64,000 bases of DNA from Apostichopus japonicus. Taxonomy: Eukaryota; Echinodermata; Holothuroidea; Aspidochirotida; Stichopodidae. The position numbers and the translations under genes were made by a program. The notes beneath the pieces were generated by a model. That model saw only the letters and a list, made by a program, of their open reading frames with translations, was not told where the DNA came from and made no database searches. Position 1 is the stretch's first letter, and each line of letters begins with the position of its first letter. Of the stretch, positions 37,301 through 49,300 are shown piece after piece. Where the stretch lies: positions 29,596,168-29,660,167 of the forward strand of contig NC_092569.1 in NCBI RefSeq assembly GCF_037975245.1, in the 5' to 3' direction.

Positions 37301-40300
37301 AACGAAGCAGTTGTGGGTGCACGTCACTCCGTCCCCTTGGTAGTTTGGATTGCAGTAACATTTACGGACATCGTTCCTCGTATCACAGGTTGCGTGACTA
37401 CTACACTGGTAACTCTCATCTACAAGCTGGTTGTTCCTACAGGTTGATTTTCGTGTACATCTTGAATTAGCGTAAAACTGGCCCTCCTAATGTAAGATAT
37501 TCAGTGAAAAACAAAAATGAACTATGAATGTGCTGTTGTCACAATGAAATGTACAGGATTTCAACGTTGGGTGACCAAAGCAAAATTCCCCTTGACTGCT
37601 ATATGTAATGGTATGAACCTGGATGAAAGTTTTATGAGGTCTTGATACCAACTCATTAGTGGGGTGGTGGGGGTGGGATTCGCCTTAAAATAGGTAGCTG
37701 CAAAATGCTACATTCAAAGGTTTATTGAGACTATCCATGAGTAGGATAATTATTTCTTACTGCAAGACTGTGGTAAGAAGTATCCATGAATGTTTGTGAA
37801 AGGTTTATAAAGGGGTTTCACACCCGTATACGAGTGGTCTTATGATTCCCGACTAAATGTAGTTTATTCCTCGACTGACAGTTTTGTCTGGACTGGCGTC
37901 GGAAGTGAGGTCCCAGACCCCTGCCCAACCGCGATGCAAGCGCTATTCATTTACATATAAATGTAATGCGATAACCAACAAGTTTAAGTAGTAAAAGGTA
38001 TCCATCCAATAATATGGGCAATAAAGTATGAGAAAAGTATTTAAAATGCCATAACAGAACCGTACTGACCCTTATTACACTTCCTTTGTCAGCAACGAAG
38101 CAGTTGTGGGTGCACGTCAATCCGTCTCCTTGGTAGTTTTGATCGCAGTAACATTTACGGACACCGTTCCTTGTATCACAGGTTGCGTGACTACTGCACT
38201 GGTAACTCTCATCTATAAGCCGGTTGTTCCTACAAGTTGATTTTCGTGTACATCTTGAATTAGCGTAAAACTGGCCCTCCTAATTTAAGATTTTCAGAGA
38301 AAAATGTGAATTATGAATTTGCTGTCGTCACAATAAAATGTAGAGGATTTCAACTTAAGATGACCAATGCAAAATTCCCCTTGACTGATGTAGGTAAGGT
38401 ATGAACCTTGATGAAAGTTTGATGAGGTATTGATACCAACTCCAAAGTAGGGGGCATAGGGATTCCCCATTAATAAAATAGCAATCAAATGTTGCATTCA
38501 ACAACATATTTCGATATTTTCGATACATTAGACCTGCAATTAGTTCTAACTACAGACTGTGGTAAAAAGTATGAACACATTTGTTGTGAAAGGTTTATAA
38601 AGTGGTTGCACACCCGTATAGGAGTGGTCTTATGCTTCCCGGCTAAATTTAATACATCCCTCGACTGACAGTTTTGTCTGGACTGGCGTCGGAAGTGAGG
38701 TCCCAGACCCCTGCCCAACCGCGATGCAAGCGCTATACATTTATCTCTAAATGTAATGCGATAACCAACAAGTTTAAGTAGTAAAAGGTTTCCTTCGCAT
38801 TATATGGACCATGAAATATGAAAATAAGTATTCAAAATGCCATAACAGAACCGTACTGACCCTTAATACACTTCCTTTGTCAGCAACGAAGCAGTTGTGG
38901 GTGCACGTCACTCCGTCCCCTTGGTAGTTTGGATTGCAGTAGCATTTACGGACACCGTTCCTCGTATCGCAGGTTGCGTGACTACTACACTGGTAACTCT
39001 CATCTATAAGACGGTTGTTTCTACAAGTTGATTTTCGTGTACATCTTGAATTAGCGTAAAACTGGCCCTCCTAATGTAAGATAATCATTGAAAAACAAAA
39101 ATGAATTATGAATGTGCTGTTGTCACAATGAAATGTACAAGATTTCAACGTTGGGTGACCAAGCAAAATTCCCCTTAACTGATATATGTAAAGGTATGAA
39201 CCTGGATGAAAGTTTTATGAGGTCTTGAAACCAACTTTGAATTAGTGGGGTGGTGGGGGGGGGGGATAGGGATTCGCCTTAAAATAGGGAGCTGCCAAAT
39301 GTTGCATTCAAGGGTTTATTGAGACTGAGCAGGATAATTATTTCTTACTGCAAGACATTGGTAAGAAGTATCCATGAATGTTTGTGAAAGGTTTATAAAG
39401 GGGTTTCACACCCGTATACGAGTGGTCTTATGATTCCCGACTAAATGTAGTTTATTCCTCGACTGACAGTTTTGTCTGGACTGGCGTCGGAAGTGAGGTC
39501 CCAGACCCCTGGCCAACCGCGATGCAAGCGCTATTCATTTACATATAAATGTAATGCGATAACCAACAAGTTTAAGTAGTAAAAGGTATCCATCCAATAA
39601 TATGGGCAATAAAGTATGAGAAAAGTATTTAAAATGCCATAACAGAACCGTACTGACCCTTATTACACTTCCTTTGTCAGCAACGAAGCAGTTGTGGGTG
39701 CACGTCAATCCGTCTCCTTGGTAGTTTTGATCGCAGTAACATTTACGGACACCGTTCCTTGTATCACAGGTTGCGTGACTACTGCACTGGTAACTCTCAT
39801 CTATAAGCCGGTTGTTCCTACAAGTTGATTTTCGTGTACATCTTGAATTAGCGTAAAACTGGCCCTCCTAATTTAAGATTTTCAGAGAAAAATGTGAATT
39901 ATGAATTTGCTGTCGTCACAATAAAATGTAGAGGATTTCAACTTAAGATGACCAATGCAAAATTCCCCTTGACTGATGTAGGTAAGGTATGAACCTTGAT
40001 GAAAGTTTGATGAGGTATTGATACCAACTCCAAAGTAGGGGGCATAGGGATTCCCCATTAATAAAATAGCAATCAAATGTTGCATTCAACAACATATTTC
40101 GATATTTTCGATACATTAGACCTGCAATTAGTTCTAACTACAGACTGTGGTAAAAAGTATGAACACATTTGTTGTGAAAGGTTTATAAAGTGGTTGCACA
40201 CCCGTATAGGAGTGGTCTTATGCTTCCCGGCTAAATTTAATACATCCCTCGACTGACAGTTTTGTCTGGACTGGCGTCGGAAGTGAGGTCCCAGACCCCT

Positions 40301-43300
40301 GCCCAACCGCGATGCAAGCGCTATACATTTATCTCTAAATGTAATGCGATAACCAACAAGTTTACGTAGTAAAAGGTTTCCTTCGCATTATATGGACCAT
40401 GAAATATGAAAATAAGTATTCAAAATGCCATAACAGAACCGTACTGACCCTTAATACACTTCCTTTGTCAGCAACGAAGCAGTTGTGGGTGCACGTCACT
40501 CCGTCCCCTTGGTAGTTTGGATTGCAGTAGCATTTACGGACACCGTTCCTCGTATCGCAGGTTGCGTGACTACTACACTGGTAACTCTCATCTATAAGAC
40601 GGTTGTTTCTACAAGTTGATTTTCGTGTACATCTTGAATTAGCGTAAAACTGGCCCTCCTAATGTAAGATAATCATTGAAAAACAAAAATGAATTATGAA
40701 TGTGCTGTTGTCACAATGAAATGTACAAGATTTCAACGTTGGGTGACCAAGCAAAATTCCCCTTAACTGATATATGTAAAGGTATGAACCTGGATGAAAG
40801 TTTTATGAGGTCTTGAAACCAACTTTGAATTAGTGGGGTGGTGGGGGGGGGGGGATAGGGATTCGCCTTAAAATAGGGAGCTGCCAAATGTTGCATTCAA
40901 GGGTTTATTGAGACTGAGCAGGATAATTATTTCTTACTGCAAGACATTGGTAAGAAGTATCCATGAATGTTTGTGAAAGGTTTATAAAGTGGTTGCACAC
41001 CCGTATAGGAGTGGTCTTATACTTCCCGACTAAATGTAGTTTATTCCTCGACTGACAGTTTTGTCTGGACTGGCGTCAGAATTGAGGTCCCGGACCCCGC
41101 CCAACCGCGATGCAAGCGCTATTCATTTACACATAAATGTAATGCGATAACCAACAAGTTTAAGTAGTAAAAGGTATCCATCCAATAATATGGGCAATAA
41201 AGTATGAGAAAAGTATTTAAAATGCCATAACAGAACCGTACTGACCCTTATGACACTTCCTTTGTCAGCAACGAAGCAGTTGTGGGTGCACGTCAATCCG
41301 TCCCCTTGGTAGTTTTGATCGCAGTAACATTTACGGACACCGTTCCTCGTATCACAGGTTGCGTGTTCACTACACTGGTAACTCTCATCTATAAGCCGGT
41401 TGTTCCTACAAGTTGATTTTCGTGTACATCTTGAATTAGCGTAAAACTGGCCCTCCTAATTTAAGATTTTCAGTGAAAAAAATGAATTATGAATTTGCTG
41501 TCGTCACAATAAAATGTACAAGATTTCAACGAAAGGTGACCAATGCAAAATTCCCCTTGACTGATGTAGGTAAAGGTATGAACCTTGATGAGGTCTTGAT
41601 ACCAACTCCAAAGTAGGGGGCATATGGATTCCCATTAATAAAATAGCAGTAAATGTTGAATTCAACAACATATTTCGATATTTTCGAAACGTAAGACCTG
41701 CAATTGGTTCTAACTGCAGACTGTGGTAGAAAGGATGAACACATTTGTTGTGAAAGGTTTAAAGGGGTTGCACACCCGTATAGGAGTGGTCATATGCTTC
41801 CCGACTAAATGTAATACATCCATAGACTAACAGTTTTGTCTAAGACTGGCGACCGAAGTGAGGTCCATGGCACCTGGCCAACTGCGATACAAGCGCTATA
41901 TCCATTCATCTCTAAATGTATGCGATAATCGATATGTTTAAATATGAACAGGTTTCCTTCTAAGTGTATGGACAATGAAGTATTAGAAAAGTATTTAAAA
42001 TACCAAAACAGAACCGTACTGACCCTTAATACACTTCCTTTGTCAGCAACGAAGCAGTTGTGGGTGCACGTCGTTCCGTCCCCATTGTAGTTTTGATCGC
42101 AGTAACATTTACGGACACCGGTCCTCGTATCACAGGTTGCTTGTTCACTACACTGGTAACTCTCATCTATAAGACGGTTGTTCCTACAAGTTGATTTTCG
42201 TGTACATCCTGAATTAGCGTGAAACTGGCCCTCCTAAGTTAGATATTCGGTAAAAAAGGTGAATATACGCATTTGCAGTTGTCAAAATGAAATGTACAGT
42301 ATTTTAACGTTGTATGATTAATGCAAAATGACTGATATAGGTATGGGTATGATCCTTCAAGAAAGTTTCATGAGGTCTTGATACCAAATCTAAAGTAGGG
42401 AGGGGGGGGGGTGTAGGAATTCGTTATTAACAAAAAATAGCCGTCAAATGATGCATACAACAACTTATTTCGATATTTTCGATACATTAGGCCTGCAATT
42501 AGTTCACACTGCAAGACTGTGGTAAGGTGTATCTATAAATTTTTGTGTAAGGTTTATGAAGGGGTTGCACACCCGTAAAGGAGAAGTGTTATGCTTCCCG
42601 ACTAAATGTAGTACATCCCTCGACTGACAGTTTTGTCTGGACTGGCGTCGGGAGTGGGTGCATAATCTAGGTTAATCGCGATGCGAACGCTACTTGGTTA
42701 TTTGTTAATGTATTGCGATACTCAACAAGTTTAAATAGTAAAAGGATTCTTTCTAATTATATGGAAAATTAATTAAAAGCAAATCTTATAAAATTTCATA
42801 ACAGGTTTTACTGACCCTTAATACACTTCCTTTGTCAGCAACGAAGCAGTTGTGGGTACACGTCACTCCGTCCCCATGGTAATTTTGATTGCAGTAACAT
42901 TTACGGACACCGGTCCTCGTATCGCAGGTTGCGTGTTCACTACACTGGTAACTCTCTTCTATAAGACGGTTGTTTCTACAAGTTGATTTTCGTGTACATC
43001 CTGAATTAGCGTGAAACTGGTCCTCCTAAGTTAAATATTTAGTGAAAATACCAATAAATGAATTATGAATTGCAGGTGTTAGAGTGCAATGTACCGCATG
43101 ACAGATGCAAAATTACCCTCGATGGATTTAGGTAAAGGTATGAAACTTTAAGAAATTTTTATAAGGTCTTGATACCGTCTCCAAAGAAGGTGGCCTAGGG
43201 ATTCGCATTGAAAACAAATAGCCGTTAAATGTTACATTCAACAACTTATTCGATATTTTCGATACATTAGGCCTGCAATTGGTTCTAACTTGAATACTGT

Positions 43301-46300
43301 GGTAGGAAGTATGTATACTTTTTTTTGAAATGTTTATAAAGGGGTTGCACACCCGTATAGGAGTGGTCTTATGCTTCCCGCTTAAGTTAAATACATCCCT
43401 CGACACATCTTGTATTGATGTAAAAATTGCCCTCCTAATTTAAGATATTCAGCAAAACAAAACTAATAAATAAATCATGAATTTGCGGTTTTAACAGAAA
43501 TTCAGAACGGAATTTCAACGGTGGGTGGCCAATCCTATCAACCGCGTTTCGTATACTTCTCGGTTATATGTTAATGTAATGCAATGATCAACAAGTTAAA
43601 GTAGTAAATGGTTTCCTTTTACTTATATTGAACATTAATTAAAAGTAAATCATTTAAATTGAAATAACCGTACTGACCGTTAATACACTTCCTTTGTCAG
43701 CAACGAAGCAGTTACATTGGTTCAGAGGGATGCATTGTTCTTCCTGTCTCAGATAATCACCGACACAAACACATTGCTCTGTTTCTCTGCGAGACGTAGC
43801 CGAGATGCAAGTGTCAGGGTCATCACAAGTCCTCTCACATATCTCATTGCTAAATATCTCATTAGCCGGACACCGTTCAGGGATTATTCCTAGAGAACAG
43901 GACAGAATAAAATGTAAATAATAGTAACCAGTATCAGACACGAAGTATAAGACACGTGGCAAAGAATAATTTTTGTCATTCCTTCAATACTATCAATACT
44001 GTACAATGGCTATCAGAACGTTACTGAAAAGAAACACACCTTCAGAAGCATTTCGAATTAATCTAGAATATTTTAAATCATCTAGTGGTCGTTCCGTAGT
44101 CACATTAATGTTAATATAAATTCAGCATTACGAGATAACAACCGAATAATCCTTTATTGAACAACTGGTTTGAAACCAAATAGTCATATCCTATTTCTGT
44201 TCACAGTTTCTCTCGGTGTTAGTAAACTGCTTTCTGAAAACAATGATAATTAATAACAACATCGAATTATTTGCGTTGGTTGTTCTGATCAAACTGGGAG
44301 ACGAAACTGTTTTAAGTGTAAACGTTCTGTTGTCCAAACGTTAGATACTGTTTCTTGTTCAGAGCCAAGATAAGAGTTAAGTACGAAGCAGTCTTACAGT
44401 AAGTGTGTAATTACACTTTGGCCAGAATAAACAATTAAGTTTAAACACGTTCACATTTGACATTTAATAAACGATCACAATTATTTTTAAGTTTTGGCTT
44501 TCAATTTAATAAGAATGTAAAAGACACTTACCATCTGATTTTACGAATGTACCTAAACTAGAGATATAATATTTCCCCCATTCATCTGAGATTCGAAACT
44601 TGTCGTATGTAACATAGTAAGTATCTCCAGCAACGTTCTCAAAGTCCATTCGCAGTTGGTACCGCTTTTGATTTGTTAAGACGGCAATTTTCTCATTTCC
44701 GATCCAAAACTCACTTCCTAGAAAGCCAAAGCCATTTCTGAATTCTTTCCAATTTCTATTAAAATTTACAGAATCCGATCTTCGTCGCTGTAATACCTAC
44801 AACGAATATCAAAGAAGTCAAGCTTTGACTAGGACGTTATTAAAAATTTATTATTCTTTCCTTCCTGCAATGCGATTAGTTGCTGACAGTTACAACAGAG
44901 AAAAAGAACTTATAATTTCTAATTTTACTTCGTAGTGTGGACTAGAGGTTTACAGTTTTCTTAGAAGATGAACCACAGTGTACTTAATTTCAAAATAAAT
45001 AAAATAATTGATTCAAATTTCGTTTCGAAAAAAAATATCAAAAATATGAAATAACGATTTTGTATGAAATCGGTATATATTCGTCTATGCAAAATTGAAT
45101 ACATTTGTACAAAACTAGTTAAAGTTGAAAAGGAGAAATCAAGTAAACACCCATACCGTCCATCCACCACTATCAAGATCATTATCACAGTAAGCCTCAA
45201 ACGGTTCCGGATAGCCATCTGGTTTAATAAGGAACACTCCAGATGTATTGTGGGTAGAGGAACAGGTATTCGATACTTCTTTGCAATCCCTTGGATACGC
45301 TGGTTGTTGAAAAACAAAGTATGATATACCTTTATGGAAAGGAAAACAAAGTAAAACTGTTATTGCAATTGAAAAATCAGTTCAATTAATGAATATATCG
45401 CCTTTGATTATACGTCAATTGTTATAGAAATGGATTAGTTACTATGAGAGTAAGATAATAGGTCAGTCTTTATACCAATTATTACTCAACTACCATATAG
45501 AGGAAGATATAGCGACTAAATAGAAATACAGTAATCGTCATTTAATTCATATATGTTTTGAAGCATTGGTTCTCAGTCTGCAATGGAAATTGAATTTATT
45601 TTGCATCAAGTTCCCGTAGTTATCAATCATATCCAAGTTTCATCAAAAGGCTCATGAAAAAAAGTCAAATTCCGTTTAACTTACCTGGAAAAAATAGATG
45701 TAGCACGTAGAACATGACATGATCAAAATATACGGCTCAGAGGAAATCAATGTTATAATATATGTTAGGAAATGGTGGCACGATTGAAAAACAAAACGTC
45801 TAGAGCGACCATTACATAACCTTGAACATTCCAAGACTTTCAATTTGTCCAATTGATGTGTTAACGTTTATAATACATAGGTGATATAACTTACAGAGGT
45901 TGCTTCTTATTATAACGTAAATCATATAACATTACCATTACACCTACCTGAAGATCTTCCCTCGGCACTGACGATTACCTGTGTAATAATAGACATTTTC
46001 TGAATACATTACAAGACATACAGAGTATTGCAATCAACACTAAGCAGGATCAGATTAAATCTAATGTTAATGTATAATGAACCAGTTCGAGGGAAAGGAA
46101 GAGCATTTCGAGAACTTGTCCCAAAAAATGTTATATTAAAACAAGTAAAGTCGATTTGAACTATGGTAAATTCTCCTGATCACCACTTTATATGATTTGT
46201 TTGTTTTTTTCTATATTCCATATCTGATTTACAGGTCAATGATCACTTACAGAGTGCAACTTTCTTCCAGGAAGCATTAGATTGGCATTTTCCACTCTCG

Positions 46301-49300
46301 TACATGATATGCAAGCTAACGCGAGAGAACAAAGGCAATAGCCGGCTGCTTGAATAAACTTCTTTGTTGCTTAATGCAGACAGATGTTCTTTGTTCATGT
46401 TATATTTTGACATAAGAACATTTCAGACATGAGTTGTAACGCATTTGTGTTTGACAGTCCATCATAACGGGTATGGATCATAAGCTACTCTTTCTGGAAT
46501 ACAATTACTGTTTTTTGATACTTACCGTGCACATGAAACACTGAGATTTAAAGGTGCCATGTACTTGTAAGGTAAGTGCATAGACATATTCCATTATACC
46601 TTACTAAATAAACAAGTGAAGCAGCGCTGTAGAAGCTCAGCTAAGCTTCTATTTGATAAGTTTGTTTCAAGTGTTGTGCAGATATCCTGAATATTGGTTT
46701 TAGCCGATATCCGATATTACAATCCCAATATCGGCCCATATTCCGATATTTTAAACAGCAATAATGATGGTCAAACTACACGTTAAGTCTTGCTTTAATA
46801 CATACAGTATCATAATTATAATCGACTGTCTTAAGTTATTGTCGTTTTTCACAACTCAAACGCAGTAACAGCTTATTTAACTATCATTTGCAGAAAAAAA
46901 GGGCATAATCTATAACATGTTTCCTATCCTAAATAAACGATTACATTTCCCACCAAGTTGATATGCATGAAATTGTGTGCTATCATTTTTTTTTGTGTAA
47001 AAACACAAGCCTAGACTTCCTGTTTCTTCTGTTGCACTATTCGTTACTCTGTTTGACCAACTATGTTCAACACTTAGGCTGCAAGTCTTATTCAAACTGC
47101 CTTCAAATGGAGCCACGAATTTCTTAGCAAAAGTGACATCGTGTCATGAATAAGCTCATTTAATGTAGAAAAAACATGAGCATATCCCGGCTAAGAACTT
47201 TAACTACTCCTTGTGTTTAACAGAACGAAAACGAAAACTTGTTCTACGATTTTCTAATTACCGTAGACAATTATGTCTTTCCATTAGCCGGCTACACTAA
47301 CAACTAAGCCTAGCCAAAATGAGCAAGTGCTTCGTGTTTGAAATATTTCGTAAACCAGTCGGCAACAAATTGTGATAAGCAAACTTGATTCTCAAAATGC
47401 AATCTTTTCATTAGCCATTGCTGTTTGACAAAATGCATACATGATACTCTTTGCAGCTTTTGAAAGGTACATAATGATTTAGTAGGGGGTTTCCACGTGA
47501 TATAACTTTTATTCTCAGCTGAGGGCTCAGACGCACTGTGCAAGTTAATGTGATAGGCTACTACAAGTCATATACATATAGATCCATAAGTTACTTCTTA
47601 CATTGTGTTTTACCCCGGTGCATTTTTCGTAGGTCTGAATATGCCATATTTACAACTTTGCTTGTGCAAAATGTTTCTTGGACTCTTGCCAAGAATATTT
47701 GCAAGGGCAAAACAGTGAAATTTATTTTAAAGCGCGACAAAGAATGCTTTGTAGGCTATACGTAGCGTTTAGAGGCCTGACTGGTCCGTTTGTATCAGTA
47801 AATATTAATCAGAACTTGCGCCATGCTTGTTTGACAAGCTGATCGGCATATTGGCCGCTGAATATGAATCGAAATCGAGACTGAGGCTAAAATTGTTGAG
47901 AACAAATTAATAAAACATTGCAATAAACAAGAAGTGGCTTTGTTATGGAAAAAGAAGTTCAATATCGGTTTGCCGTTATCGGCATTGGGCCTTAATTTTA
48001 CCGATGTCAATCCCTTATGCCTTATGCTCCTTCTTAGCAGACATAGGCCTAGTTTGTTACAATGTTAGAAATTTTTAATTCTTCAAATGGTAACACTTTC
48101 ACAAACTAACTAGAAATGTAAGACAACAATATTAAAAGCTAACTCAACAAATCCACTTGGTATAGAAAGAAGAATAAAGATTTAACATTAAATTTGTATC
48201 TTCTATAACATGATGATAACATTACATAGTGTGACAGTAGAGACGGGTCGGAAGCAGCTTAAAAAAATACATTTTTCTTGTTTGCTAATTCCGAATAATA
48301 CCAATATAGACAGGTTAGAACAGCCTAGCCTATTACGATTCAAATTTTATGAAATGACGATGTTATATGTCAATACAAAAACATAATGTATAGCTTTTCC
48401 AGTACCTGAAGTGAATTTAGACAATTCTCTGAATAACCAGAAAAAACAAGCTGTAAATCATTCCTGAAAGTTTAACAGTTTTCTGATGTTTTCTTCTCCA
48501 TCAAATTTGTGAAAATTCTTAAAGACAATGTTTTCTCATGGGTCATCTTCTCAATAGTTTTAACACGTCGAACAGGTGAAGGGTTACTTTTTGGCACAAT
48601 TTAGAATCCTTCTACAAGAGTTTGGCCCTTAGATACAAGACTATGGTATCATATTTACCTAAAGTTATAAATTATCAAATCTACAAAATCGAAATCATTA
48701 CGTGGATTGATTTGAGCTATTTAGTAGTACATTTTATACTTTGCTGTTGCCAAAAGAGTAAAGTACACAATATAATACAATCTCTAGAAAGAGATTGAAG
48801 CGTAAAGGGGAGGGGGTGGGGCAGGGGAGATATATTTTTATCGTCGAATATGTTATTCAGGAAGCAACGACTTACACTGTTTGAGACGTTACTGCTGTAT
48901 CTGTACACAACATTGTATTTATAATCACAGAATGCTAAATATCACATGCCGTATTTTCCCTTTATAAAATGCACGTGCGAACTATTGCTAGAACATATCA
49001 TTTGGAGGGATTAATTTTGAAATCTTTCAACTTATTACCATACATGGAGTAGTTATAGGTGTTACGACAATACTTTCCAGTTTTTGCAACATGTTAGAAA
49101 AGAGACATTTAAATACAGTGTGATATATTTGATGTTTAATTTTTACAAGTCTATCATCAATATCTATTTTAAGTATTGGGAGAGTTCACTTTTGTATACT
49201 GAACTACATTACAACTTACATGTTACTGTTAAACGACAAACGAAAAATTAAGTTCTTTACTACACCGACCAGCCACATGGTATAATAAAGGGAAGGTGTG

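Larger units (their letters stand above)
37797..40984. repeat. Near-perfect 1,588-bp tandem duplication (two array units each)
   Basis: About 37,797-39,384 and 39,385-40,984 match at a constant offset of 1,588 bp. Differences seen are single bases (for example ccc against ggc near 37,925/39,513, and aag against acg near 38,773/40,361) plus a poly-G length change of one. Outside these edges the units diverge clearly. Confidence 0.9.
37277..43434. repeat. Tandem array of about 790-bp exon+intron units in gene C
   Basis: Array exon starts are spaced 793, 791, 797, 791, 797, 778 and 792 bp. The introns are also alike: each contains a cacacccgtat segment, an actgacagttttgtctgga segment and a cgatgcaagcgct segment. 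The right edge holds a broken unit; the left edge merges into the exon fused to FBG2. Confidence 0.92.

Noticed and set aside
38294-38718. Identical open frames at 38294-38718 and 39882-40306, minus strand
   Set aside because: They fall in array introns and are identical only because of the 1,588-bp duplication; the frames are not kept in other units.
37277-43025. Could the regular 790-bp array be a CRISPR or a non-coding satellite?
   Set aside because: Units contain a conserved splice-flanked open exon with eight Cys, far longer than CRISPR repeats, in animal DNA.
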